Assembly: GCA_027605045.1 (NCBI GenBank)
Contig: JAQFWX010000048.1
Location: 186,001-250,000 of the forward strand
Source of the DNA: Phallus indusiatus
Taxonomy: Eukaryota; Basidiomycota; Agaricomycetes; Phallales; Phallaceae
Reading direction: 5' to 3'
DNA length: 64,000 nucleotides
This document shows, in pieces, positions 1 through 12,464 of the stretch. The position numbers were made by a program, and so were the translations under genes. Every line of letters starts with the position of its first letter. Positions within the stretch are counted from its first letter, which is position 1. The notes under the pieces are model-generated. The model did no database searches. It was not told the DNA's origin and saw only the letters and a list, made by a program, of their open reading frames with translations.

Positions 1-941
1 GTATTTCAAGGTCTGTAGTTCATGCAAAATAGGCCCTTAATAAAGTGCATGCACTCACAGTTATCTTGGTGAAGCTCCGAGTCCTCCAGGAGACAACATA
101 TCAGTATGGCCCATGCTCATTGATGCTTTAAATGTGTTTATAACTGAACTGGTTTAGTCACCATTATCCCTAATATCATCACTGTTTGCACAGATTTACT
201 TATATTTGGCATTTGCATGTGGAAGGTCTGGGGTATATGGAGACTAAGATGCAACAATGGAATTGAAAGTAAAAGCCTCATTTTTACACTTCTTACACAA
301 AGTAAGTTTGGTGTGATCTAGAACAAGAGTTACTGAGCAATTTACAGGTATATTTCGATGTTGGTAAGGTCTCATCAGTTGATGTTGACAGTCATCTCAT
401 GTCTTGTTTTGGCCTTGTAAGTTTTGTCGTCACCATTACTGTCGCTGGTACCCTTTTCCTACAGGTAAGTTTTTGATTAATATAAAATGGAAGTTTGAAC
501 TGAAGTTTTCTTAGCTTCAAAGTGTAAGGGCTCCGCTGAATTCTCACACACCATGTTCCTTTGTAACATAGTGATATGAATCTTCTCTCAGCTTTTTATA
601 GCAGAGTTTTACGCCCGCATACAAAATGTGTGAGGTTCATGTTGTCTCAATTTACATTCTTCTATCGTTTAATCATCCCCAGCCTGTCTGCAACTCTCAT
701 AGCCGATTTCACCCTTGATCTTCGTCGCCTCAATTCGGCCAAAATTGAAGCTAGCCGAATGTCTTTACCATCACTTCGATTCTCAAATGTTCTCCAACAT
801 GTGCATGAATCCTTCCTTGTTGAAATGGGGACGCCCGAGGAAAGAAATATACAGGACTTGGAGAACCTACCTGATGTAGACAGTGATCCTACTCATGGTT
901 TACCTTTAACCGTGAATGTCATTCAATCCACCGAAGCCTAA
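1..941 (+). CDS. DUF6533 membrane protein, copy A, 3' part only
   Basis: This is the 3' part of a DUF6533-type integral membrane protein gene; its start lies before the window. By comparison with the other copies I place exons at 75-103, 158-301, 348-363, 422-464, 592-629 and 683-941. All junction phases agree and no stop occurs before the TAA at 939-941. Visible parts are the membrane segment ending in LLIFGICMWKVWGIWRL, a second hydrophobic segment (FVVTITVAGTLFL), and the soluble tail starting near ADFTLDLRRLNSAKIEAS and ending VIQSTEA. The tail is acidic, probably cytoplasmic, and is the best conserved part of the family here. The molecular role of DUF6533 proteins is unknown. The 5' exons cannot be judged from this window. 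Confidence 0.75.
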
Positions 942-2300
942 AATATCTCGGTATGTTCATTTTTATTACATGAAAATTGGTTAATGAGGTTCTAATTTAG
1001 AGGGTCATCATTATGAACTACTTCGTTTGTCTTGGAAGTATCTATGTCCTTCTTAAATATTACTTTCCTCCCTATCCATTTCATGCCTCGAAGCTGACAA
1101 TTTTTTTCGACAAGCCTCAAGCGTAGGCACTGCTTTCGTATTATATTTATGACTCTGTATATTTAAGTAGCGTACCATATTTCCGAGTCAAATGTCTATT
1201 TTCAATCCGAATCTCAGATTCGATGACAGTTCAAGAGCATGTTATTTGTTCACCCGAGTCACTGATTCGAGAAATTTTAATGCTATCTATTTCTGAACTT
1301 GTGCAAGTTTAATAGAGATACTTAATACTTATAGGGGATATTGACTGACGGCGAGTCTGGTAGTTGTAAGCAGATCATGACGATTCAAAGCAACATCAGC
1401 TTGCTAATTTTGTGACAATGGCAAAATGTAGTGTTAATTTATTATATGTATGTCATTGTACATAGCATATACATAGTACATAGTACAGACATTTGGGAGC
1501 ACTATTCGCGTTTCTGAGACCATTCTCAGCTGATCAGATACGAATGAATTCCACTGATTATTTTAGTTTTTGAGGAGCTTTTAATATATCTTCACATTTT
1601 GCAATCATTTTCATATTACTAAATCTAGAAACAGGAGGGTATATGTAAGTTGTGCCACTAAATATGACTATAGCCACAGTGATTTAATATGCAAAGAAAT
1701 CTGTTCGTCTAGAGTTCTCTAAAACTGAGATTACGCATAATTGTTATTAATCACTGATCAGTACTAGTGATCTGGCATTTCACTCAAACTTGAAGTCCGT
1801 TTTTCTCGATGAAAATACTTTGGTTCAAACCATGGTGAATATATCGGTGAATGCTGCCAACCCGCACCTTCTCTGCACCAAAAAAACCTTTGTTCTCTCC
1901 TGCAAATTGTGGAACGAAAGCCAATCTGATAGAGAGGATCGACGGAATCGGATAGGTGAACAAGTTGAGGTGAACAGAGTTGCTGAGAGCTGTGACATCA
2001 CGCGTCATGAGCATCTTACAAATACATAGACGTCGATGCAGAACACGCCCAACTTGAAGGCCAACGTTAGCGAACGGCAGATCCCCCGATTGCGAGTGCT
2101 GATCAGGACTATGCGATAAGGACTGGGGCGAATCCCAGTGGTGTTTACTAGCATCGACACTTATTGTGAGTTCATCTATCCACGCATGTCAGCCCCATGG
2201 CCATAGCGCTTGGTCCCACCCAAACACTGAGTACTACTTAAGTACTATGCAAATTCGCGCAGACACCCCCATCCACCTTGCGCCTCCGTCCCATATTCAT
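942..2300. other. Intergenic spacer between copy A and psi1
   Basis: About 1.3 kb without a supportable gene. Its sequence recurs, diverged, between each DUF6533 gene and the next Dug2-like copy, so it belongs to the repeated unit. It contains a CRE-like site at 1993-2000. The part at about 1490-1900 is also homologous to 63.1-63.5 kb. Short open frames here are not conserved between units. Confidence 0.6.
1993..2000. promoter_or_regulatory. CRE-like site upstream of psi1 (one mismatch)
   Basis: TGACATCA, one base from the ATF/CREB bZIP palindrome TGACGTCA. It occupies the same place as the palindromes found upstream of the other Dug2-like copies. Function is inferred from position and motif only. 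Confidence 0.4.
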
Positions 2301-2354
2301 CATTCTGTCCCATCTCTGGCACGCGCAACTCACTCATCACCCCGCCCTTGTCTC

Positions 2355-5300
2355 CAGCACCTCTCGACCCTCTGCCCCCTCGTCTGACTCATACCCTTCA
2401 TCACTACCAGACGAGTTCGGTGCTGGGGTTGGCAGCAGATGCGAAGCATATATTTGTGGGCTGTCATACCGGTGACATTAATGTACGTGCTCAACGAAAT
2501 GACAGCGAGGAACGGTCTGGACCAAGTGTCTGCAGGTGTGGGGTCGGTGCACGTTTCAAATAAAGATGACACTTCATGGGCACACGAGCAGCGTTCTCGC
2601 TTTGGAGATTGACAGAGAACATGAATGGCTGTTCAGCTCGTCGAGTATGTCATCATGAGACTCTCTTCAAACTGGTTCTGAGTATTCTGCAGGCGACAGT
2701 ACAGTCAGAATATGGTCCACGCGAGGCCTCACTTGCTACTACATCCTCACTCCACATCTCGACACTTCCGCAGACGATATCTTCTCACTTGCATATTCAC
2801 CTACACTCAACACTCTATTTTGGATGCCAAAACACGAGTCTACAATGGTACGACCTTTCAAAACTACCACGACGTCGGGGACAACGTCGGACGCAAAGCA
2901 CCGAACCACCACAACCCCCGCCGTCACCACCAATACCCCTAGACAACCGCACTACCCACAACCATAATCGGGCCTCATTCGATCAAATAGACACAAACGG
3001 GGATGGGGATGGGGACGGCGAAACCGGGGACACCGGTCTAGCACTCGACTGCAAAAAGTGGCATCGCTTTTTTGACAACACACCCCGTCTAGGCCGTCCC
3101 GTTCTGTCCCCAGCTCATTCAGCCACACCGCAAACTCAATCAGGATTCTCAATACCGACCACCCAATCGCACTCGCATACTCCGCGTGTTCTCCAAGTTC
3201 TCCCGCAGAATATCATTCATTCAGCCCATTATGGTTATATCTATTGCATGGCGCCTCTTGAAGGCGCAACCGACCGACGACTATTACAACAACAACAAAA
3301 GGAAATGAAAACACTCAGGCCGGTGATTCTGGTACCAATATTTCGGGTGCTAATGGTGCTGGTGCTGGGGTTTTACTGATAACCGGAAGCGCAGATGAAT
3401 CTATAAAGATATGGAATTGCAGCAGCACGCCTCAAGGGCCTGTTTTATTAGATACGTTTGAATGTAATCAAGGAGGCGTGTTGTCACTCGTGGCGCGTGA
3501 TGACACGATTTATGCGGGGTGTCAGGATGGGTGTGTTGCTGTTTAGGATTTCGAGACGAAGAGTCTTGTTAGATTAATTATGGTTCAGGAGGTAACGTAT
3601 ACATATTTTAACTATCGTGCTGTCGTGCGTTTTTTTTCAAGTTTTCGTTTTCTTATATAGAATTCGGATGTATTAGCTGTGAATTCGGATTTATACACGT
3701 GTTGCGCCAATGGCTGGATTCAGGTATTGTATATTTCTATTCATACGCATTCTCTTTTTGACTCAACATACACTTTTATTTAGCGCTGGTCAGCCCAATT
3801 TGCATGCACGTCGTCGTGGCACGCCCACTCTGGAATTATTCTATCTTCCATCGTCACACGATTATGTCCATTACAACCGTCTTTATTGCCATTTCAACAA
3901 CATGAAGAAGAGAAGCCTGATGATCGTGGTGGGGAAGTCAAGTCTACAAATGAGTGGTGTCTTATTACCGGCGGAAATGACAACGATGTCAAGGTGCGTG
4001 TTTTTTATTTCCAGCAGTCAGGTTTATGTAAGTTTAACTTGCAGTTCCGTAGATTTGGGAAATTAATAATAGTTATATGGGGAGTAGTGCGTTTACTGCG
4101 TCCGGATATCTTAATGCGAACGGAACATGTATGCATGGTAAAACCCCGTGGACTTACTCTCTCACATTCATGATAAAAAATTAATCAACTGACTGACTTG
4201 CGGTAATTTAGCTCCACTTATTAAATCACTTTCATCATTCGTTGCTATTCCGTTGGTAAGCAATAGCGAACAACATAGGGAGGATTGTAGACAAGCTGGG
4301 ATATGGCTCAAGCGTTGTTTAACGCAGTTGGGTGCCGATGCTAAAATGGTGAGGTGACCGGTGGACAAAATCGAGTTTTGACTAAACACGACTCAACTTT
4401 GTTTTTTGGGGTGGGCTTTTTTTTAGATTGCAACAGGACAGGGGACAAATCCGCTTGTGTTAGCGACGTTCATCAGTAATCTGGGTTTTAATCTGTTTAA
4501 ATCCAGGAGCACGTCCCGCCATCTGAAAGTCTCCAGAGCGTTCTGGAGGCTTTGAAGACTTCCAGATGGCGGCACGTGCTCTGGAGTGAAAAACCCAGAT
4601 CACTGATGTTTATGGGAGTAGTAGGGTCGTCCGATAAACCTAAACCGCGTATTCTTTTTTACGGGTACGTGCACGCTGAAATATTTATCCCCTATTATTC
4701 GGTGTTCTGAAAATTAGGCACTACGACGTAATATCAGCACCACGCAGATCATGGAAAACGTGTCCGTTCGAATTAAACGGAACGAATGGATATCTTTACG
4801 GACGTGAGGTTTTGGATAATAAGGGGACTATATTGGCTGTTGCGTATGCTGCGTCGGATTTGTTGAGGCGGCGGTTGTTGGGGTGTGACGTTGTGTTTTT
4901 GATTGAGGGGGAGGAAGAGGCGGGGAATGGAGGGTTTGAGAGTGTTGTTAGGGAGTATAAGGTGGGTCTCTGAGGAAAGGTTTTCTTTTGCGAGTGTTAA
5001 TGGTTGGGTAGGATTCTATTGGAGAAATTGATGCTCTGTTGGTCAGGTAAGACAACGTTTTGGGATGTGTTGGGGATTTGTGCTGATTTTGAATGTAGTA
5101 ATTCGGACTGGATCGGTGAAGATACGCCGTGCATTACCTATGGATTGCGAGGCGTTGTTCATGCTACAATTGACGTGTTCAACTCGGGACCTGATTTACA
5201 TTCCGGTGTTGAAGGTGGAAGTGTCGATGAACCGATGTGCGACGTGTACGTCGTGCGTTCGTATTTTTAATCAATCAGCTTTTGATACCAGTTTTCAGTG

Positions 5301-6302
5301 TGAAGATTCTTGCTGGCCTTGTTGATGGGGACAGGAAAGTCCTGATACCAGGATTCTGTACGCCGTCCAGTGCTCTCTCCCGTACGCCCAACTCACCCTT
5401 TCATTTTTAATCCTCAGACGATCACGTTCGTCAACGTACAAAAGCTGAAAACGAGCTATTCGCACTTTTATCAACTCTTACGAATAAACCTGCCGAATCG
5501 CTTTCGTCGCGATGGAGCGAACCTAGTCTCAGTGTCCACAGCGTTGAGACGTCCGACCCCGGAAGTGAGTGTCCTTAGAATCGTAAACCACGTTTTGATT
5601 GATACTTTGAGTTTTTAGATTCAACTGTTATACCAGCGGGTGTTCGCGCAAAGGTATCGATTCGGGTGGTGCCAGATCAAAAATTGGAGACAGTGGGAAA
5701 TGCACTTGTGTCGCATGTCAAAGAGAGTTTGGCGAAACTCCGGTCTAGTAATACTCTCAAAGTACGGGTTTCCTTCCGATTTTGTTCAAACAGATGCTTA
5801 TAATGCTTTTTGTTGTAGGTTAGTATTGACAGAACGGCAGACTAATAGTTAGAGAATTTAGAGAGTCAATATTTCAAGATTCTTGAGCGAGCGGTAGAAG
5901 AAGAATGGGGGATCAAGCCGTTGCGGATCCGAGAAGGAGGGGTGAGCTGCGCCACGTGGCCGTTTTTTTTCGTGCATGCTGCATACTGAGGTCAAACTTG
6001 TTTTAGTCCATTCCTTCTGTGCCGTTTTTGGAGAAAGAGTTCGGATGTCCCGGGTTGCACTTATCTATGGGACAGAGTTCGGTAAGTGATGATGATGAAG
6101 TTGATGATGATGGTGTTTTTGCGTTGCTCTGCTTCTTTTGTTCCTTGAATAAAACAAGGTTCATTTTTTGGTTGTATAGGATCAAGCTCATCTGGCCAAT
6201 GAACGCATCTCGTTGATCAATCTTCGTCGCGGAAAATCTGTTGTGGAGCGGTTTTTGCTTGCTGTGTCTGAGTCGTCGTCGTCCGCCGGGTTACAGTCTT
6301 AG
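2355..6302 (+). pseudogene. Dug2-like WD40 + M20 peptidase, psi1
   Basis: Homologue of Dug2, which in yeast works with Dug1 and Dug3 to break down glutathione. The order matches Dug2. First comes a WD40 start (PPRLTHTLHH...FVGCHTGDIN, exon ending 2482). Next are blades with HGHTSSVLALEID and DSTVRIWS, and a proline-rich linker. The M20 peptidase follows: HYDV metal ligand, DNKG, and EGEEEAGNGG in the exon at 4718-4961. Then come GEDTPCITYGLRG and the C-terminal half, ending in TAG at 6300-6302. Lesions: a 2-nt deletion near 2815 shifts frame; a WD40 Trp codon became TAG at 3544-3546; a 138-bp foldback element sits at 4471-4608; a Trp-Trp pair became TAA TAG at 5843-5848. The M20 exon at 4718-4961 is still open. 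The start codon is unresolved. Confidence 0.85.
4471..4608. mobile_element. Foldback MITE, 138 bp, inside psi1
   Basis: Nearly the whole element is one inverted repeat. Left end CATCAGTAATCTGGGTTTT pairs with right end AAAACCCAGATCACTGATG. The inner arms around GGCGG/CCGCC and GCACGT/ACGTGC also pair. It interrupts a reading frame that is continuous at this point in the other copies, and it is flanked by TT on both sides. It carries no coding sequence. The superfamily is not certain from a 2-bp flank. Confidence 0.8.
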
Positions 6303-6888
6303 ATTGTGGGTTGAATGCTGATATTTTTTGTCATACTCGATATATTATGTTAGATTATGATCGTTCTTAATGTACATCGAAATGCTTTATTTCGCAGTTA
6401 GTCCATTATTACTTTGCATATCTATATATCTCGAATTTGCTACGAAATGGGTCAGTTGCGAGAACGGAACACAACAAAAATGCACAGTCGAGGGATTAAA
6501 TATTAAAATTTTGATATGAACACAAGTTGTTTCGTTCTCGTTGATATGATATATGTTTCTGTCTGAGTGTTTATTACAACGACGCGAACCCATCTGACGC
6601 AGTGATGGTCAAATCTTTTTTTTTCATAAGACTCAAGTTTTTGTTGGCGTAAATATTAGTTCCTCTCAGTTGAGGATCTGGTGATATTGTAACCATCACG
6701 TTCCATCGATATTAGCCTCGGCTTTGAAATTTCAAGGGGTCTTTGAACTTCAATGTGTGATAATTGAAATGATTTGATCCGTGATTCAATTATCATATAT
6801 AAGAACGCTTTGCATGTTAGTAAAAAGTACAGGTTCTCAGCACTGAGGTTGACTACTTTAAGTCACAATTTCTATAATATCCTTCCAT
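6303..6888. other. Intergenic spacer between psi1 and DUF6533 copy B
   Basis: About 590 bp, AT-rich, repeated with divergence before copies C, D, E and F. It holds the core promoter of copy B (TATA at 6796-6803). No gene seen. Confidence 0.55.
6796..6803 (+). promoter_or_regulatory. TATA box of DUF6533 copy B
   Basis: TATATAAG, 93 bp before the ATG at 6889. The same octamer or TATATAAA lies 90-101 bp before the ATG of C, D, E and F, so it is probably the true core promoter. Confidence 0.6.
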
Positions 6889-9800
6889 ATGAACAGCACA
6901 AATACTACTGTGGATGCTTTAAATGCAGAGATTATTCAAGAGGCCTATGAAAAGTATGTGTCAATCGTGTTTTGAGCCTGTCATTATATCTGATATGATG
7001 ATGACATTAGCTATGTTTACGTTTTGGTGCTTTTCGGTGCAACAAGTGAGCAATACAATGTCCTAAGAAAGTCCTGCTAACATAGCAAAACCTCTAGCAA
7101 TCAGTTTTTATACTACTTTGATAACACTCTCTCAAGAAAGAGAGCATATATGGTCTAAGCCATTCAGTTTGCCTACATTATTATACATTTTTGCAAGATA
7201 TGGAAATTTGCTGAACCAGGGGCTTAACATCGTAATAAGCTTCTTATCAGTAAGTCAGGACACATAGTTATGCCAATGTCATTGTTATCTTATCAATGTA
7301 CCACTTTCCTGAAGCCCGGAAGGTAAACATTCTCATACATATCTTGAATCCGCTGAAATCACGACCTTGAAGACCTTGTGACATATTGGCTCACGCATGG
7401 TGCATTCTTGTGGTTTTTGTATATATTGGTGTTCAAGGTCCGTGTTGCATTATCACCTGTTTCTAAATTCCTGTAATAGAAACTTCAGGTTTACTGGTTG
7501 TTCGAGCATATTCAATATGCGAGGGAAATAAAATCCTCAGTTCGGCTTTAGCCTTTGGCTTTTTTTCTTACTTGGGTTTGTATTTGTATGGTAAGAATCT
7601 GATGACAATGATGATAAGCTATTATAGTTACCTCCTTTTTTGGTGATAGGCATAGCAGCATTACCTGGGTGTGTATTAAGGTCTGTAGTCCATGCAAAAT
7701 AGGCCCTTAATAAAGTGCATGCACTCACAGTTATCTTGGTGAAGCTCCGAGTCCTCCAGGAGACAAGATATCTGTATGGCTCATGCTCATTGATGTTTTA
7801 AATGTGTTTATGAGGTAGGCGAGGGCCGACGGTGCGGCAGGGACCAAAGCTTGAGGTTACATAATGGTAATGTATAATGCAGATATAACGTGATGTTACA
7901 ACAATTTCTGTATCATATACTTGGTTATTGTTGTTGTTGACTGTCATCACCTTTCCGCTTTTTCCCTCTCATGTCTGGCACCATTTCTCGCGCGAACTAT
8001 TTCCTTTTTCTTCATTATGGTAATACTTCTGTTTATTACCGGGACGAGTCTGCTGGTGTACGACGTATGGTAATGTTTTTATCTCCTTTTGTCCAGCATA
8101 ACGATAGGGGTGATAGGCGGATTAATCTCCAGTACAATTAGGTTATCTAAACAGGCCTGCAGGGCGAAAACTTTCGTACGGCGCTTCAATTTTCGTCCTA
8201 TTCTTGTGCATCTTTTTTTCTCTACAGTCTATTGTGACGGAGACTTTCACGCCAGCGCTGAAGTATCGAACAGGCATACAGTGCGATTACGCCTGTCGGC
8301 GCTGCATACTGAAGCGTCGGTTTGAAATACCGTCGGGCTGGATTGTTACTGTGGGCTTGCAATGGGACCGAGCAGACGTCAGCAGTACAAATGTGAGCAT
8401 TCCCCCTCCCCCCACTATCCATAATGTTCCCATCGAAGTACAGTCTTGCATTTAGTGTCGATGTGTCGCGATTTCATGAATGATTTGAGAGCGGGTTTCA
8501 TAAGGTTTTCAACGCGTAAGCTGTTGCAGGAGCTGGGAGAGACTGCTGGATTGAAGCAAAACTGTCACGTAAGTTGTCAAAGTATCCAGATTTTATTGAT
8601 CTGATATGCAGTGAAGGAAAGCCTCATGTTTGAGCTTGCTATGAAATCTCAATACGGCGATTTAAACGCTGTAGTCGAATTGTATCGACATCAGGTATCA
8701 ACGAGACGGATGTATATATGACAAACAAAGTGCATCTTAAGGGATTATTCGCTTTTTTTTTGAGTATCCAGCGGTGTGTAGGTGTCGACATTGAATCTAC
8801 AAGGCACGGCGCTACCATACGTAGAGATGGGAATACATTTAGTTCTGCGGGAGCGTGGATATTTTCCAACTATCAAGATGCGTCGACACCTTATTGATAA
8901 AGGTAACGAGAGGTTTTGCGATCCGACACAGTGGAACTTTGTAGTGGACGATAAAGACGGCTGGTGTACGGTATCATCCAATGAGAGCCGGATTTTTGTG
9001 GATAGGAAAGGTGTGTTTACAACCTTTGCTGCGAGATATTGTCCGATCTCAGTTTAGAGGAGGTTCAGCTCGCAGTATTGCGGAATGTTACGCGATTACC
9101 TGAGTTGCTTCAAAGCGTTAATACTGTAATTCAAGAGGCGATATTGGATAGGTGGAATGTCAGGGTATGTTCTGCGATGATGCGGAACAGTGTGTACTTA
9201 CGGTGTTTCAGCCAGGGCATGATGGAAGTATGGTGCAATACGGTTGGAATGCAGGCCCTCGAATATGTCGCGTGTGGGGCTTGGTAAATAATTTCAAGAT
9301 TGCCGATTTGCTATCAGAAACCGAGAGACAGAATAAAGACCGGAATATTTTGGGTGTGATATATTGACGGGCTGTATCAACATCTGAGGTACCGATAGAA
9401 GCCACACTGTCTAATCTACACTTCAAAGCATGATGAATGGTAGTTATACAATAATCACTGCAAGAATGTGAATTGAATTTATCTAAACAGATTTTGTGTG
9501 TGAATCATCAACTTCAATATTGGTATGAAGTTGGACCAATAGTCGAAGAGATGATTGTCGGATTTAAGGACAGTGATTGATTTGTAACATTTTTGGGGGG
9601 ACTGTAAGAATAGCAAAATGAGAATATGATACTGACAAGTGATTTTGCTGTACTTCAGAAAAACATTGGGTTTCATTACCGACAGTAGATGTATGGGCTT
9701 CATTGCCTAATATATTCAAATTGGCTTCATTGCCTGAAACATTTACATTTAATTGGCTTTACCGCTGATAATACAAGATTGTATATTATTATTAGACATT

Positions 9801-11088
9801 ATGGATCTGCCGAATAATTAAAGTATGAATCTGCATGCAGGTCAAATGAAAGACCAACCTTTGAAGTTTGAAGACTGTAACAACGAAGAAGAGTTGTTTC
9901 CAAAATATTGAATCCAAACTATTTATCTCATGAAATCATCAATGACATCATATAATAGTTATGACGAAAGTTCATTATATAATACAACTATAGAGTGAAA
10001 ACATGTCATGTGATTTACTTATATAATCGACGGAATCTGTTCCTGAAAAGCTCACTTTCGAGCATTATATCTCTGGAATCTACTGACAAAATATGGTCAA
10101 AAAAATCATCATAAAATGATCATGCTAGACACTCATTACTTATAGCAAAAAAAGTCTCAATGTGTTGCAGTAAGCCTACTCATACCGGTTGAAGGCATGT
10201 GATCCTGCAAACTTGGGCGCTTGTCTCACTACACGAAATTTTTACATGCTGTAATGGAACCAAAGACAAGCTTTGGTAATAACTGAACCGGTTTAGTCAT
10301 CACTATTACTAATATCATCACTGTTTGCACAGACTTACTTATATTTGGCATTTGCATGTGGAAGGTCTGGGGTATATGGAGACTGAAATCCAACAATGTA
10401 ACTCAAAGTAAAAGCCTCATTTTTACACTTCTTACACAAAGTAAGTTTGGTGGGATTTATAACAGGACCTACTGAGCAATGTACAGGTATATTTCGATGT
10501 TGGTAAGGTCTCATCAGTTGATATTCATTGTTGACAGTCATCTCATGTCTTGTTATGGCTTTGTAAGTTTTGCTGTCACCATTACTTTCGTTTCTGTCTT
10601 TATTGCACTGGTAAGTTTTTGATTCATATAAAATAGACGTTTGAACTGAGGTTTTCTTAGCTTCAAAGTGTAAGGGGCTTCACTGAATTCCCACGAACCA
10701 TATTCCTTTCTAACATATTTATCTGAATCTTCTCTCAGGCTGATATAGCAGAGCTTTACGCCCGCATACAAAATGTGTGAGGTTCATGTTGTCTCAATTT
10801 ACATTCTTCTATCATTTAACCATTCCCAGCCTGTCTGCAACTCTCGTAGCTGATTTCACTCTTGATCTTCGTCACCTCAATTCAGCCAAAATTCAAGCCA
10901 GCCAAATGTCTTTACCATCGCTCAGGTTCTCAAATGTTCTCCAACATGTGCATGAATCCTTCCTTGTTGAAATGGCAACGCCCGAAGAAAGAAATATACA
11001 GGCCCCGGAGAACCTACCTGATGGAGACAGTGGTCCTACTCATGGTTTACCTTTAGCCTTGAATGTCATTCAATACAACGAAGCCTAA
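6889..11088 (+). CDS. DUF6533 membrane protein, copy B (2.5-kb insertion in intron 8)
   Basis: Multi-spanning membrane protein with the DUF6533 signature near its N terminus: SQEREHIWSKPFSLPTLLY, then IFARYG. By alignment with copy D it has the same 13 exons, including the 8-nt micro-exon CCCGGAAG at 7315-7322, exon 8 at 7745-7773, exon 9 starting at 10297 and the last exon at 10830-11088 (TAA). I find no stop or phase conflict in the exons. Intron 8 is swollen from about 54 nt to 7774-10296 by an insertion, so the gene still codes if this long intron is removed. The soluble C-terminal tail (ADFTLDLRHLNSAK...) is intact. Its role is unknown. Only expression data can tell whether it is active. 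Confidence 0.7.
7812..10280. mobile_element. Unidentified 2.5-kb insertion in intron 8 of copy B
   Basis: Absent from all other copies: the host sequence stops after GTGTTTAT and resumes at AACTGAACC. The only possible duplication is AT. ACCAAAGCTTG near the left end (7841 on) is repeated inverted at the right end, where ACCAAAG-ACAAG-CTTTGGT forms a hairpin just before the junction. GC-rich open stretches near 8090-8455 and 8780-9370 on the + strand look like exons of a decayed gene; I recognise no domain in them. The last kilobase is AT-rich and empty. It could be a non-autonomous or degraded DNA transposon; I cannot name the superfamily. Confidence 0.6.
8782..9367 (+). pseudogene. Unrecognised coding-like stretch in the 2.5-kb insertion
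   Basis: An open frame at 8782-9057 (about 91 codons, ending RYCPISV) is followed by overlapping open frames at 9039-9287 and 9152-9367, as expected for exons or a frameshifted gene. The first is rich in charged and aromatic residues (for example NERFCDPTQWNFVVDDKDG). A further open stretch at 8204-8455 contains a Cys cluster, CDYACRRC. I do not recognise a family. It may be the remains of the gene carried by the insertion, or the frames may be open by chance. Confidence 0.3.
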
Positions 11089-12460
11089 AATATCTCGGTA
11101 TGTGATTTCAATTACATGAAGATTGGTTAATGCCATTCTAATTTAGAGGGTCATCATTATGAACTGCTTCGTTTGTCCTGGAAGTATTTATGTCCTTCTT
11201 AAATATTACTTTCTTCCCTATCTATTTCATGCCTCGAAGCTGACAATTTTTTTCGACAAGCCTCAAGTGTAGGCACTGCTTTTGTATTGTATTTATGACT
11301 CTGTATGTTTAAGTAGTGTAGCACATTTCCGAGTCAAATGTCTACTGTCAATCCGAATCTGAGATTCGGTGTTAGTCTAAGAGCATGTTATTCGTTCATG
11401 CGAGTCACTGGTCCGAGAAACAATTTCAATGTCATCTATTTTTATAACTGTGCAAACTTGAAATTAGCGATACTTTTAAAGATTGATCGACGACGATTCC
11501 GGTAGTATGTAATAACGAGTAGTTGCCAGGAGACCACGATGATCTGTCATTGCTTTTATGGAAATTTTGAGCATACACACTGCCTTGCTGAGACCATTCT
11601 GAGCTGATGAGACATGAGTTAATTCTCTTGTGTGTTTCCTCAATTGTCTAGCTTTCGTGAGTTTTGGTATATCTTTCAGTAACCTGCCTTTCAATTTCTT
11701 CATTCTATTATCCAAGATTAAAGCAGGCGGCCGAGTCACTCAATATGATCTTAAATCGGAACAGGTTCATCCATTTATATAGGAGTTAATTCATTCAGAG
11801 TTCCCTGAGCAACGTTGTCAAACCTAAAGAAGCCTTTTTTCGAACTGTAGTCAAACTGTGGTGAGCATATCGGTAAGCGCTGCTGACCTGCACCTGCCAG
11901 CGAGACTTGCAGTCCTGCAAAATTGGTAATTTAGTTTCTCTTTCGCAAGTCATTAAAACGAGAGCCAATTTGATAGAGAGGTCCAACGGATGGAGCCCTA
12001 GGGCCCTGAGGTGCGCACCAAGTTCGCCCAAGTGGCAACTGTGACAGAGTGATGTCACGTAATGGGCGTCTTGCATTGACATCGATGTTGCAGGCGACAG
12101 AACGCGTCCAACACCAGAAAACCCTATTGCTTCCTATTACGAGTGGACCATGCGGTAAGGTCTGAGGCGAATGCTGATGCTGATGGGGTTTGCTAAGTGG
12201 GATTGACGCGGACGCTTATGTACATATGACCTCCATCGTGAGTTCATCGTTTTCCTTTCCTCTTTCCAGGCTCAACTCTCTGTAACGGACACGTTCTTCT
12301 ACCCTAATCAAATAATCTATGGATAAGGAGTTATCCAAGCACGCGGATCGATATCCACGCACGTCAGGGCCACATTCACCCAGATACTGAGAGCACCATG
12401 CAAACTGGTGCAGACATACTTGCCCCTCCATTCTAACTCGTGCCATCTCTGACACGCGCA
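11089..12460. other. Intergenic spacer between copy B and psi2
   Basis: About 1.4 kb, homologous to 942-2300. It contains a CRE-like site at 12050-12057. No conserved open frame. Confidence 0.55.
12050..12057. promoter_or_regulatory. CRE-like site upstream of psi2 (one mismatch)
   Basis: TGATGTCA followed by CG, in the position of the TGACGTCA palindromes upstream of psi3 to psi6. Confidence 0.4.
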
Positions 12461-12464
12461 ACTT

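Noticed and set aside
121..160. An in-frame stop apparently shared by most DUF6533 copies just before the LLIFG membrane segment
   Set aside because: All copies have a donor GTATG upstream and an acceptor AG exactly after the stop. Treating the stretch as a short intron restores an open frame in every copy.
5820..5860. A cluster of G-to-A changes in psi1 suggesting RIP-like mutation
   Set aside because: The changes are few and their dinucleotide context is mixed; other copies show no general C-to-T bias that I could establish by eye.
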